Source: Candidatus Gastranaerophilales bacterium
GTDB lineage: Bacteria; Cyanobacteriota; Vampirovibrionia; Gastranaerophilales; Gastranaerophilaceae
Assembly: GCA_910587055.1 (NCBI GenBank)
Contig: CAJUKY010000001.1
Location: 139,270 to 203,269, forward strand
Direction: 5' to 3'
DNA: 64,000 bases
Part shown: positions 25,114-34,272 of the stretch, piece by piece
Layout: every line of letters starts with the position of its first letter
How positions within the stretch are numbered: position 1 is the first letter of the stretch
Translations under genes and position numbers: made by a program
The notes under the pieces: model-generated
The model's input: the letters and a program-made list of their open reading frames with translations, nothing else
The model's database searches: none
What the model was told of the DNA's origin: nothing

Positions 25114-26187
25114 TTATTTTGGAGCCTGATTTTCACCTTCACCATCTTCTTTTTTAATGATGGTTTGTTCATAGTCAAGCTGAATTATAATTTTTATTAA
25201 TATTTGAGTCATAAGCATCAATTTAGGGCTTATTGCACCTGATGACATTATTTTTACATTATCAAAAGAAGCTTCCTGCATATTATTATCCGTCTTTTTA
25301 ACAGCGGAAGAAGATACGTTTGATTTAACATTATTTATGGAGGCTTCTTCTTTAATTATTTCAATCACCTTTTTATGAGGAAAATCATCTCCTGCGGCAA
25401 TATCTATATCTATCTGTCCGAGGGAATTTACCTCAAGCATTACAATTACATTTGAAAAATTTTCAGTCTGAATTAAAATTTTTACATTTTCCGTACTTTC
25501 TTCGCTTTCAGGGTCAGGTCCTTGAATTTTATCAAAAATATCAATTGTAAAATCAAGGTCATTTTCGCTTCTGACAGACAGAGGCAGCCATGGTAAATAT
25601 AAAAGCATAAGTGTTTTAAGAGCCTGAGTATCAGATGCAATATTTGAATTAACGGAAAAAAGCCCCATTAATTCTTTTAAATTTGAAACATCATTTGCAC
25701 CGTATTTTGCAACATTTGCAATAGTCATCATTAATTTTTGCATGGCGGATTTGGAATTTTCGCTTAAAAATTCAGAAAGCTTTGAAAGGTCTACTTTTCC
25801 ATCCCTCATAAGCACCATGGGAAGAATATCCGCAAGTTTTGAATTTAAAACAGAAGAAGGATTGCTTCCCGTTGTAATTTGATTTATCAGTTCCGAAAAA
25901 TCTCTTGGTAAATTTAATAAATCCTTAACATAATCCGCTTTTTTCTCAACTTCAATTGTGGTTAATTTTAATTCTGATGCAAGGCTTAAAGCAAGAGGAG
26001 CAGATTTAAAAACAAGCGGGGTATTATTATTGCTTTCACTATTGTGCTGAAAATTGTTATTAAAAGTATTAAATGTTGAATTCAGGGCATTTTGAGTACT
26101 GTTTGCAACATTATTTTGAATTGCACTGCCGGCTGCAATATTTGCTGCAATTCTTGTTATCATCTGCAGAGGATTAAATTCAGACAT
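25114..26187 (-). CDS. Uncharacterised protein, possibly FliK-like
   Basis: A 357-residue protein from ATG 26187 (a TTG directly before it is in frame). The N-terminus is Asn/Thr-rich and low complexity. Around 120 and 205 lie the helical segments KVDLSKLSEFLSEN and LMLLYLPWLPLSV. A region near 245-275 (VMLEVNSLGQIDIDIAAG) resembles the conserved beta-hairpin at the C-terminus of hook-length protein FliK. Its place directly upstream of four rod genes supports a flagellar role. The match is weak, and the C-terminal 80 residues do not look like FliK. Confidence 0.4.
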   Translation of the reverse strand: MSEFNPLQMITRIAANIAAGSAIQNNVANSTQNALNSTFNTFNNNFQHNSESNNNTPLVFKSAPLALSLASELKLTTIEVEKKADYVKDLLNLPRDFSELINQITTGSNPSSVLNSKLADILPMVLMRDGKVDLSKLSEFLSENSKSAMQKLMMTIANVAKYGANDVSNLKELMGLFSVNSNIASDTQALKTLMLLYLPWLPLSVRSENDLDFTIDIFDKIQGPDPESEESTENVKILIQTENFSNVIVMLEVNSLGQIDIDIAAGDDFPHKKVIEIIKEEASINNVKSNVSSSAVKKTDNNMQEASFDNVKIMSSGAISPKLMLMTQILIKIIIQLDYEQTIIKKEDGEGENQAPK

Positions 26188-26222
26188 CAAAAAGCCTTTT
26201 TGTTTTTACTTTTAAATATTAA

Positions 26223-27362
26223 TTATTTATGGTTAAAAAGCCAATCTTTTATTCTTTCGGTTACATAGGTAAAACTATCATGGATGCCGATATTGCCCGG
26301 GGTTATATTTTTATTGTAAAGGATAACAGGCACCATTTCTCTTGTATGGTCCGAACCCTGATATGTCGGATCGCAGCCATGGTCTGCAGTTACTATTAAT
26401 AAATCATCTTCTTTCATTGCATTTATAATATTTACAAGATATTTATCAATAGTTTCTATTGCTCTTGCATAGCCTTTATAATCACGCCTGTGGCCATATA
26501 GCATATCCGTATCCACAAGGTTTGTAAATATTAAGTCGGAAGTATCATGCCTTATTGCATCAAGCGTTATATCGAGCCCTTCAATATTAGAACCTGTCGG
26601 GGTAAATTTTGTAATACCCGAGCCTACAAATATATCATTGATTTTCCCTATGCCGTAAACCGATTTTCCGCTTTGTTCAATAACATTTAAAAGAGTATCC
26701 TTCGGAGGCTTTATGGAATAATCATGCCTGTATTTGCCTATTCTTGAAGGAATGCCGTTTGTAACCTTATAAGGTCTTGCTATTACTCTTGAAACGCGGT
26801 AATCGCCCTCATCAAGCAGACGCCTTGCAATTTCGCACCATTTATATAAAGTTTCAAGCTTTATTACATCTATATTTGCGGCAATTTGAAAAACACTGTC
26901 GGCACTTGTGTAGATAATCGGAAATTTTGACCTTGAATGAACCATATTGTATTCTTCAATAATTTTTGTACCCGATGCCGGTTTATTGCCTAAAATATTC
27001 CTGCAGCCTGTTTCTTCAATAAATTTATTTATCAATTCATCAGGAAATTTTTTATAGGTTTTAAAAGGCTTATCAAGAACAAGCCCCATTAATTCCCAGT
27101 GGCCTGTTGTTGTATCTTTGCCTTTTGATTTCATTTTCATTATGCCGTACTGGCCTTTCGGGGTTTTTGTTTTTGAAACACCGGCTATTTTGTGAATATT
27201 GCCAAGGCCGAGCGATTCAAGAACGGGAACATAAATTCCGCCGTTTGCCTGCGCAAGGTTGCACAGCGTGTTACATTTTAAAGAATCACCGTATTCTTCG
27301 GCATCTTTCATTGCGCCGATTCCCATAGAATCAATTACAATAACTATCGCTCTTTTTTTCAT
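26223..27362 (-). CDS. deoB: Phosphopentomutase DeoB
   Basis: Mn-dependent enzyme that interconverts ribose-1- and ribose-5-phosphate (and deoxy forms) in nucleoside salvage. The 379-residue protein opens with IVIVIDSMGIGAMKDAEEYGD, has the GKDTTTGHWELMG active-site loop with the phospho-acceptor Thr, and ends with TADHGCDPTYQGSDHTRE, the metal-binding DHG and H-x-x-E motifs. Its ATG overlaps the stop of the upstream decarboxylase gene by four bases, so the two are translated together. Confidence 0.95.
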   Translation of the reverse strand: MKKRAIVIVIDSMGIGAMKDAEEYGDSLKCNTLCNLAQANGGIYVPVLESLGLGNIHKIAGVSKTKTPKGQYGIMKMKSKGKDTTTGHWELMGLVLDKPFKTYKKFPDELINKFIEETGCRNILGNKPASGTKIIEEYNMVHSRSKFPIIYTSADSVFQIAANIDVIKLETLYKWCEIARRLLDEGDYRVSRVIARPYKVTNGIPSRIGKYRHDYSIKPPKDTLLNVIEQSGKSVYGIGKINDIFVGSGITKFTPTGSNIEGLDITLDAIRHDTSDLIFTNLVDTDMLYGHRRDYKGYARAIETIDKYLVNIINAMKEDDLLIVTADHGCDPTYQGSDHTREMVPVILYNKNITPGNIGIHDSFTYVTERIKDWLFNHK

Positions 27363-28720
27363 GGTTTAATTACCCCGACATCTTCTTTTAAATATTTAAG
27401 GTGTTCCTGCTGTATGGCTTCTCCGGGATAAAGTATGCCTATCCCGGGCGGGTAGGGTACAATCATTTCAGAACTCAGCATCAGCGGAGCATCTTCTTTT
27501 TGTGCGTATATATAATCCCTGTTAAAAGCCTCCCATGGTTGTAATTTAACAAGAGGGTACGGTTGAAATTCAGGAATTTTTACTTCATCTACTTTTATTT
27601 TATCAAATTTTTTATTTTTTGCACTAATAAGCGCGGATTTTAATTTATCAAGCTTGGTTTTTTTAGTGCCTATCCCCGTTAAATAAAGGCAGGAAAACGG
27701 GCTTGAAATTTCATCCTCAATATTATACTCATCAAATAAAACATCGGAAAGCTTTGAACAATCTGCATTATCAAGCCTGAGAAGAATTTTTGTAACATCT
27801 TTAAAATCCGATTTTAAAAATTCAAACCCTTCATTCTCAAGTGCTGATTGAAATTTTAAAATGTTTGAAATCAAATCATTAATTTCCTTTTTCCCTTTTT
27901 TTGAAGAAAGGAAATTAATACAGGCTTCAATATCAGCTATTAAAGGATATGACGGGCTCGATGTATGAAATAAATTTATGGAATTTTGAATTTCGCGCCA
28001 ATCATAAGGGCAGTCGTTTGAAATGTGTAAAAGCGCACATTGATTAAGGGCGCCTGCATTTTTATGAAGCGAATTAACCGAAAAATCAGCGCCCTGCTCA
28101 ATTGCGGTTTTCGGCAATAAATCGGAAAAATTGTATAAAGCACCGTGGGCTTCATCCACAATTAATAATACACCGTATTCTTTACATATTTTTGAAATTT
28201 CTTCAATATCGGATACTATGCCTTCATATGTCGGGCTTGTCATTATAAAAGCTTTGTATTGATTAAGTTTAAAGGTATCTTTTAATTCTTCGGGGTTAAT
28301 TCTTCCCATTACACCCCATTTCAGACACATTTCAGATTTTGTATCGGGCACAAACCAGTCAACGTCCGCTCCCGTAAGCACAAGCCCCGAATATACCGAT
28401 TTATGGCAGTTTCTTGCAACAAGAACCTTATCCTTGAAATTTAAAACAGTCTTTAAAACCGCTAAAATTCCTGTTGTGGAACCTTGAGTTAAAAAGAAGG
28501 TTTTTTTAGTATTAAATATATCGGAAGCCTTGCCTTCCGCCATCAATATCGGGCCTTTCGGGTCTAAAAGATTATCAAAACCTTCAATTTCGGAATAATC
28601 CCACCTGTAAAAACCCTTAAGGCGTGAAATATGTTTAAAATTTGGCGGGATTTGCCCGTGAGAAGGGGTTGTAAACAAAATTCGATTTAATTTTTTACTT
28701 AATAATTTTAACAAACTCAT
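27359..28720 (-). CDS. Orn/Lys/Arg decarboxylase family protein (PLP-dependent)
   Basis: A fold-type I PLP enzyme of 453 residues. VDEAHGAL (Asp189) and SVNSLHKNAGALNQ with Lys220 are the PLP-binding residues, as in the arginine/lysine decarboxylases of Gram-positive type without the N-terminal receiver domain. It probably decarboxylates arginine, lysine or ornithine to a polyamine precursor; the substrate cannot be read. The C-terminal PYPPGIGILYPGE segment is conserved in the family. Its start lies only 23 bases from that of the divergent ligA gene, and a TATTAT box lies six bases before its ATG. Confidence 0.88.
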   Translation of the reverse strand: MSLLKLLSKKLNRILFTTPSHGQIPPNFKHISRLKGFYRWDYSEIEGFDNLLDPKGPILMAEGKASDIFNTKKTFFLTQGSTTGILAVLKTVLNFKDKVLVARNCHKSVYSGLVLTGADVDWFVPDTKSEMCLKWGVMGRINPEELKDTFKLNQYKAFIMTSPTYEGIVSDIEEISKICKEYGVLLIVDEAHGALYNFSDLLPKTAIEQGADFSVNSLHKNAGALNQCALLHISNDCPYDWREIQNSINLFHTSSPSYPLIADIEACINFLSSKKGKKEINDLISNILKFQSALENEGFEFLKSDFKDVTKILLRLDNADCSKLSDVLFDEYNIEDEISSPFSCLYLTGIGTKKTKLDKLKSALISAKNKKFDKIKVDEVKIPEFQPYPLVKLQPWEAFNRDYIYAQKEDAPLMLSSEMIVPYPPGIGILYPGEAIQQEHLKYLKEDVGVIKP

Positions 28721-28743
28721 CCTTTTATAATAAAATATAAGGC
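28721..28743. promoter_or_regulatory. 23-bp divergent promoter region with overlapping -10 boxes
   Basis: Only 23 bases separate the two divergent start codons. On the plus strand, TAAAAT (28731-28736) is seven bases before the ligA ATG. On the minus strand, TATTAT (28727-28732) is six bases before the decarboxylase ATG. Both mRNAs would be leaderless, and both -35 regions would fall inside the opposite coding sequence. Confidence 0.5.
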
Positions 28744-30765
28744 ATGGATATACAAGAAAAAATTGAAAAATTACGCAAAGAAATTGAGTTAAACAGCTAT
28801 CTTTATTACGTTGAAGATAACCCCAAATTAGAAGATTACGAATACGATAAGTTATTCAGAGAATTAGAAGCTCTTGAAAAGGAGCACCCTGATTTAATTA
28901 CACCGGATTCGCCGACACAGAGAGTCGGCGGGGTGAGTGAAAAATTTGAAGCCGTAGCGCACAAAAACAGGCTGTATTCTTTAGAAAACGCCAATAACGA
29001 AGATGAGCTTAAAAGGTGGTATGAGAGGATTTTAAAGGATTTAGACCCTAATGTGGGACAGATGAGCCTTTTTAGCGAAGTTGCAAAAGCGGCGGAAGAT
29101 ATCAAAATCCCCTTAGCCTGCGAATATAAGATTGACGGGCTTGCAATAGCTTTAACATATAAAAATGGCAGGTTTGTTCAAGGTTTAACCCGCGGGGACG
29201 GCTTTATCGGAGAAGATATTACAAATAATATTAAAACTATAAAAAGTATACCGCTAAAGCTTTTTGAGCCTGTGGACGTTGAGGTTCGGGGCGAAATTTA
29301 TATGCCTGTATCATCTTTTGAAAAATTAAATAAAAAACAGGAAGAAGCAGGGCAAAAAACCTTTGCTAACCCGAGAAACGCTGCAGCAGGCTCAATCCGC
29401 CAGCTTGACCCGAAAATTACCGCAAGCAGAGATTTATCAATCTGGGTATACGGCGGGATTTTTGAAGGCAAAGACGCGCCAAAAACTCACTCGGGCACAA
29501 TGAAAAAACTCAAAGAACTGGGGTTTAAAACAAATAAAATCACCGTAGTTGAAGGGGTTGAAGGCGCACTTAAATGCATTCAAAAAATTGATGAAACAAG
29601 AAAAGACCTTGATTTTGCAACGGACGGGGTTGTAATCAAAGTAGACAGTATCCACAGCCAGAACGAGCTCGGGTTTACATCCCGCGTGCCGAAATGGGCA
29701 ATAGCGTATAAATTTCCGCCGGAAGCTGTCTGGACAAAGCTTTTAAGGGTAGATTTTCAAGTCGGGAGAACGGGCGTTATCACCCCTGTTGCAATTCTGG
29801 AGCCTGTAAGCCTTGCAGGAAGCGTTGTAGGACGCGCAAGCCTTTATAATTTTGATGAAATAAAAAGGCTTGATATTATGGAAGGCGACAGGGTTTTAGT
29901 TAAAAAAGCCGCTGAAATTATCCCAAAAGTGTTAAAAGCGGAAAAAACGGATGACTCAAAACCTTTCAAAATGCCCGAAAACTGCCCGTGCTGTCATACT
30001 CCGTTAATTGAAAAAGAAAATGAAGTCGGGCTCTGGTGCCCTAATCCCGAATGCACCGACATTTTAAAGGGAAAAATTGAATATTTTGTTTCAAAATACG
30101 CAATGGATATAGAAGGCTTCGGAGAGAGCATTATAGCCCAATTAATAGACAGAAATATGGTAAAAAGCTGGGCGGATCTTTATAAATTAACGCTTTTTGA
30201 TTTTATGAAGCTGGATTTAATTAAAGAAAAATCAGCCACAAACCTTGTAAATGCGCTTGAAGCAAGTAAAAACTGCAAGATGAGTAAATTTTTAAATGCG
30301 CTTGGAATAAGGCTTGTAGGCAAAGAAAGCGCCGATATTTTATGCCAGTATTTTAAGACGATTGATGAATTGAAAGCGGCATCTTTAGAGGATTTAAGCG
30401 CTATTGCAGGAATCGGCGAAAAAATGGCAAAAAATATTTATGAATATTTTAAAAATGAGGATAACCTGAAAATCATTGAGCAGGGGCTTTCCTTGGGAAT
30501 AAAACCTGAAAACACTTACACCATAAGCGATAACCTTAAATTAAAAGGGAAATCCTTTGTGATAACAGGAACTCTCGCTGAATTTTCGCGTGATAAAGCA
30601 CAGGAAATTTTAAAATCTCTCGGTGCTAAAACACCATCTGCCGTGAGCAAAAATACGGATTATGTAATAGCGGGGGAAAACCCGGGGTCAAAACTTGATA
30701 AGGCAAAGGCTTTAGGGATTACCATACTCAATGAAGAAGAATTCAAAAATATGTTAGAAAATTAG
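28744..30765 (+). CDS. ligA: NAD-dependent DNA ligase LigA
   Basis: Seals nicks during replication and repair using NAD. The 673-residue protein has an adenylation domain with catalytic Lys129 in CEYKIDGLAIAL, followed by the OB fold, a four-Cys zinc finger (CPCCHTPL and CPNPECTD), tandem helix-hairpin-helix segments (ALGIRLVGKESAD, IAGIGEKMAK) and a C-terminal BRCT domain. Full length and intact. There is no ribosome-binding site; a -10 box seven bases upstream implies leaderless translation. It is followed after 12 bases by a SIMPL-domain protein gene. Confidence 0.97.
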   Translation: MDIQEKIEKLRKEIELNSYLYYVEDNPKLEDYEYDKLFRELEALEKEHPDLITPDSPTQRVGGVSEKFEAVAHKNRLYSLENANNEDELKRWYERILKDLDPNVGQMSLFSEVAKAAEDIKIPLACEYKIDGLAIALTYKNGRFVQGLTRGDGFIGEDITNNIKTIKSIPLKLFEPVDVEVRGEIYMPVSSFEKLNKKQEEAGQKTFANPRNAAAGSIRQLDPKITASRDLSIWVYGGIFEGKDAPKTHSGTMKKLKELGFKTNKITVVEGVEGALKCIQKIDETRKDLDFATDGVVIKVDSIHSQNELGFTSRVPKWAIAYKFPPEAVWTKLLRVDFQVGRTGVITPVAILEPVSLAGSVVGRASLYNFDEIKRLDIMEGDRVLVKKAAEIIPKVLKAEKTDDSKPFKMPENCPCCHTPLIEKENEVGLWCPNPECTDILKGKIEYFVSKYAMDIEGFGESIIAQLIDRNMVKSWADLYKLTLFDFMKLDLIKEKSATNLVNALEASKNCKMSKFLNALGIRLVGKESADILCQYFKTIDELKAASLEDLSAIAGIGEKMAKNIYEYFKNEDNLKIIEQGLSLGIKPENTYTISDNLKLKGKSFVITGTLAEFSRDKAQEILKSLGAKTPSAVSKNTDYVIAGENPGSKLDKAKALGITILNEEEFKNMLEN

Positions 30766-30777
30766 AAAGGGGTTTTT

Positions 30778-31521
30778 ATGAAAAAATCAATAAATACAAT
30801 GGTTTTGACATCCGTAATCGCTCTAACGCTCGGCATTGCAGGGTTTGAAGCAGCTCAAGCAGCCGATGTTGAAAGAGGATATGTGTCGGTATACGCGCAA
30901 GCCAGTGAGGAAGCGGTTCCCAATATGGCAAAGATTACTTTAAGCGTTGAAACCAGCGACAAAGACATAACAAAGGTTTCAGAAGCCAATAAACAGGCTG
31001 CAAACAACTCAATTCAGGCTGTAAAGAAGCTTTTGGATACTGCAAACGGCGAAACCGTGAAAACACTTGCTTTTAACGTGAACCCCGAATACCGATACAA
31101 AGACGGGCAGAGGATTTTCGTACAATACACAGCAAGAAATTCATATGAGGTAAAAATCAAAGATATTACAAAACTCGGAAAAATTATTTCAGCAGCCCTG
31201 AGTAACGGTGCCAACGTAGTTTCCAACCTTTCTTACGCACTTGACGCGGACGAAGAAGCTTGCAACAAGCTGATTAAAACTGCATCAGGCTATGCAAAGG
31301 CAAAGGCTGAAAATGCCGCAAGCGCTCTTGGTACAAGCATTACAGGAATTAAATACGCAAATGTTCAGTGCTCCGCTAATGAAAATATTCAGCCGAGATA
31401 CAATATGAGCCTGAAATCCGCAGGAAATGCCATGGCAATGGAAGATTCCGCAGCGGTACCCACGGAAGGCGGTACAATTAAATTCCGCGCCACAGTTGAC
31501 GCTTCATTTTTTGTAAAATAA
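30778..31521 (+). CDS. Periplasmic SIMPL-domain (DUF541) protein
   Basis: A 247-residue exported protein with a signal peptide (residues 1-28, cleavage after AQA) and a SIMPL/DUF541 domain (Pfam family with the BP26/OMP28 antigen and IRAK-interacting proteins). The hallmark segments VSVYAQASEEAVPNMAKITL and NGANVVSNLSYAL are present. Function in bacteria is mostly unknown; the family forms large periplasmic rings. A second SIMPL protein is at 46.8-47.5 kb. A good GAAAGGGG site precedes the ATG. Confidence 0.85.
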   Translation: MKKSINTMVLTSVIALTLGIAGFEAAQAADVERGYVSVYAQASEEAVPNMAKITLSVETSDKDITKVSEANKQAANNSIQAVKKLLDTANGETVKTLAFNVNPEYRYKDGQRIFVQYTARNSYEVKIKDITKLGKIISAALSNGANVVSNLSYALDADEEACNKLIKTASGYAKAKAENAASALGTSITGIKYANVQCSANENIQPRYNMSLKSAGNAMAMEDSAAVPTEGGTIKFRATVDASFFVK

Positions 31522-31543
31522 GCTTTAAATAAAATATTAAATT

Positions 31544-31574
31544 CCGCCCGAAATTTAAAAACAGGGCGGTTTTT
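31544..31574 (+). terminator. Rho-independent terminator
   Basis: CCGCCC (31544-31549) and GGGCGG (31564-31569) with a T-run after it; a GC-rich stem between the SIMPL gene and the convergent mazG gene. Confidence 0.75.
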
Positions 31575-32334
31575 AATACTCTCCTTCCGTCAGGGTTTTA
31601 GCTTGTTTCCAGAGGGCGTCCCATTCCTCAAAAGAAAGGCCCTCTAAGGATTTCGTGGCAATTTCTTCCATTTTTCTAAATCTGGTTTCAAACTTTTTAT
31701 TGGCTTTAATCAGGCACTGTTCAGCATCAAGCTTATTCCAGCGGGCCAGATTTACCAGTGCAAAAAGGATATCGCCAAATTCAAGCTCTTTATCTTTCTC
31801 GCTTTCTGCGCGGGCAAATTCCCTGATTTCAGATTTAACACACTCTATCAGGCTTTTTTCATCAGGCCATTCAAAGCCTGCTTTTACGGCTTTTTTAGAT
31901 AATTTCTGAGCGGTCATCAAGGCAGACTGCGATTTTGAAACACCATCCAAAACGCTTTTTCTGTGCGGCTTTTCTTCTTTTTTTAATTTATCCCAGTTTG
32001 CTAAAATTTCATCCGTGTTTTTAACCTTAACATCCCCGAAAACGTGCGGATGACGGTGTATAAGTTTTTCATTTATCCCTTTTGCCACATCTTCAAAGGT
32101 AAAACAGCCGTTATCATCTGCAATCTGCGAATGCAAAACCACCTGCAAAAGCACATCCCCGAGTTCTTCTTTCAAATGTTTCATATCATTTGAATTTATG
32201 GCATCCACTGCTTCATAAGCTTCTTCAAGCATATTCTGCCTTATAGTGCAGTGTGTCTGCTCTCTGTCCCATTTGCAGCCATTCTCGCCGCGCAATATCT
32301 TCATTGTTTGAAGAAGTTTTTCAATCTCGGTCAT
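31573..32334 (-). CDS. mazG: Nucleoside triphosphate pyrophosphohydrolase MazG
   Basis: Hydrolyses NTPs and dNTPs to monophosphates and PPi, as a house-cleaning or stress function. The 253-residue protein has tandem MazG domains; the first carries the LRGENGCKWDREQTH opening and EEAYEAVDAI / EELGDVLLQVV metal-binding Glu motifs, and the second has EKDKELEFGDILFALV with a degenerate first helix. This is the standard long form. It lies 39 bases upstream of nothing on its own strand except hisG, which precedes it in the transcript. Confidence 0.93.
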   Translation of the reverse strand: MTEIEKLLQTMKILRGENGCKWDREQTHCTIRQNMLEEAYEAVDAINSNDMKHLKEELGDVLLQVVLHSQIADDNGCFTFEDVAKGINEKLIHRHPHVFGDVKVKNTDEILANWDKLKKEEKPHRKSVLDGVSKSQSALMTAQKLSKKAVKAGFEWPDEKSLIECVKSEIREFARAESEKDKELEFGDILFALVNLARWNKLDAEQCLIKANKKFETRFRKMEEIATKSLEGLSFEEWDALWKQAKTLTEGEY

Positions 32335-32373
32335 AATTCCCTCAAATTCTTAAAAAGGCAGCTGCCGCAAGGT

Positions 32374-33243
32374 TTAGCGCACCATCTGATCAACGGTTAA
32401 AATCAAAATGCCCTGCCCGCCAATGGCTTTAAGCTTATTGATACTGTCATAAATTTTATCTTTATCTACAACAACATGTACAACCACATTTTTATCATCA
32501 CCCCAGAGCGTTGTAACAGTGGGAGAAGAAAGCCCCGGAAGAAATGTTCTTATCTCGTCCACGCGCTCTTTTGGCACATGCACCATAAGATATTTTTTTT
32601 CTTTGGCATCAAGAACCGCATCAATCGCTAAAAGCAGGCTTTTTACCTGTTCTATTTTTTCATTGTCTAAATCTTTTCTTTGAACGATAACACAGCTTGA
32701 ATCCATTATTTTATCAATGATTTTGAGCCTGTTTGATTTTAATGTGGAACCTGTCGAAGTTATATCCACAACAACATCGGATAATCCTAAATTCGGCGTA
32801 ATTTCAACAGCACCCGATACTTCAATAATTTTTGCGGTTTTACCTTTAGATTTAAAATAATCTTTTGCAATATTAGGGAAAGATGTTGCAACATTAATGC
32901 ATTCCGGCAAATCTTCCGTTTTTGCGTATTTATCCGAATCTTTCACGGCAACCACCATATCGCAGTAGCCGAAATCAAACCGCTTGATAACATTAAGGTC
33001 AACTTTTTCTTCAACAACAACATCAAGGCCGGTAAAGCCGATATCTGCCACTTTTGCATCCAAAAATCTCGGGATATCCTGCGTGCGCACAAAAATTATC
33101 CGGCATTTGCCGTCCTGCGCTTCTATTTGAAGGCATCTTTCATCTTTTGATTCAAATGAAAGCCCCGCAGCGTTTAAAAGTTCGTATATTTTGGTCGATA
33201 ATCTGCCCTTATTAGGTATTGCTATTTTTAAAATATTGTCCAT
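32374..33243 (-). CDS. hisG: ATP phosphoribosyltransferase HisG, long form
   Basis: First step of histidine synthesis: ATP plus PRPP to phosphoribosyl-ATP. The 289-residue length indicates the long form with a C-terminal ACT-like regulatory domain (~210-289) that binds histidine. The opening KIAIPNKGRLSTK and the PRPP loop DITSTGSTLK are present. Long-form HisG does not need HisZ. No other his genes are nearby. An AAGGAAG site precedes the start. It is in the same direction as mazG (39-base gap). Confidence 0.94.
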   Translation of the reverse strand: MDNILKIAIPNKGRLSTKIYELLNAAGLSFESKDERCLQIEAQDGKCRIIFVRTQDIPRFLDAKVADIGFTGLDVVVEEKVDLNVIKRFDFGYCDMVVAVKDSDKYAKTEDLPECINVATSFPNIAKDYFKSKGKTAKIIEVSGAVEITPNLGLSDVVVDITSTGSTLKSNRLKIIDKIMDSSCVIVQRKDLDNEKIEQVKSLLLAIDAVLDAKEKKYLMVHVPKERVDEIRTFLPGLSSPTVTTLWGDDKNVVVHVVVDKDKIYDSINKLKAIGGQGILILTVDQMVR

Positions 33244-33298
33244 TTTTACTTCCTTATTTTCAAAATAATTTTCCCAAAGACAAGCTTAAAAAGCAATA

Positions 33299-34156
33299 TT
33301 ACTTTCTATCTGCTTTTGAATTCTGAAATTCAAGCAGGGATTCAACAACACTCATCTGATTTTTTAATTTTAGGAATTCTGTTTGCAAATCTTTAGTGTT
33401 TACGGTAAGTTTTGCCGTTTCTTTTTCTTTTTTAATATCAGCGGAGATTTCACTTATAGCGTTAACTACAACCCCTACAATAACGTTCATTACAATAAAT
33501 GATGATACAAGAATAAATGACACAAAATATATCCAAGCATAAGGGAATTGAGCTATAACAGGACGCGCAATACCCATAGACCAGCTTTCAAGGGTCATTA
33601 CCTGAAAAAGTGTATACATCGATTTACCCAAAGTGCCGAACCAATCAGGAAAATCCGCGCTAAACATTGTTGTTCCCATAATTGAAAATATATAAAAGAT
33701 AATAAGTAAAAGTGCGGAAGCCCAGCCTACATTTGGGATTGAATCAATTATAGCCTGAACAATTACTCTCAATCTTTCAAGACGGGTTATAAGCCTTAAA
33801 GCCCTCAATGCTCTTAAAATTCTAAACACGCGGAATGACGAAAAAGCGCCTGCAGAGGGTACAAGCGATATTAAAACAATTATAAAATCAAAATTATTCC
33901 AGCCGTTTTGAAAAAATTTTCTGCCGTAACAAAATAATTTAAGAGCAATTTCAACCGTAAAAATACCTATACAGATATTTGAAATTAAATTAAAGGCAAA
34001 ATTAAAGCGCGATGTAAGCGCAGGATAGGTCATAACCCCGAGAAGAACGGCATTTAAAATTATTACTACAAGAATAAAATTTTGAAACAAGGAGTTTTCT
34101 ACAATTTTTTTTATTTTATTCTTTAATCTTTTTTTATTTAATTCATTTGACAGCAT
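33299..34156 (-). CDS. Voltage-gated sodium channel, NaChBac type
   Basis: A single-domain 6-TM voltage-gated channel of 285 residues. Segments S1-S3 cover about 27-100. S4 at 108-131 has the regular arginine spacing R109, R112, R115, R118, R121. The pore helix leads to the selectivity filter TLESW at 188-192, the same signature as in NaChBac, indicating Na selectivity. S6 ends near 235, and the cytoplasmic tail has a coiled-coil (~250-278) that assembles the tetramer. In other bacteria it links sodium influx to motility or pH control; here its role is not known. The ribosome-binding site is AGAAGG. Confidence 0.92.
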   Translation of the reverse strand: MLSNELNKKRLKNKIKKIVENSLFQNFILVVIILNAVLLGVMTYPALTSRFNFAFNLISNICIGIFTVEIALKLFCYGRKFFQNGWNNFDFIIVLISLVPSAGAFSSFRVFRILRALRALRLITRLERLRVIVQAIIDSIPNVGWASALLLIIFYIFSIMGTTMFSADFPDWFGTLGKSMYTLFQVMTLESWSMGIARPVIAQFPYAWIYFVSFILVSSFIVMNVIVGVVVNAISEISADIKKEKETAKLTVNTKDLQTEFLKLKNQMSVVESLLEFQNSKADRK

Positions 34157-34272
34157 TGATAAAGCCTTCTGAAATTCATTATCGGAAATATTTTATCATG
34201 CTGAAAAGCTGCAAAATAGTAATGTAAAATTTTATTAAACCACTTCTTCTGTCCGCAAAATACTCTGCAATT

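Noticed and set aside
27107..27328. Open frame antisense to deoB
   Set aside because: Short, no ribosome-binding site, composition typical of a shadow frame.
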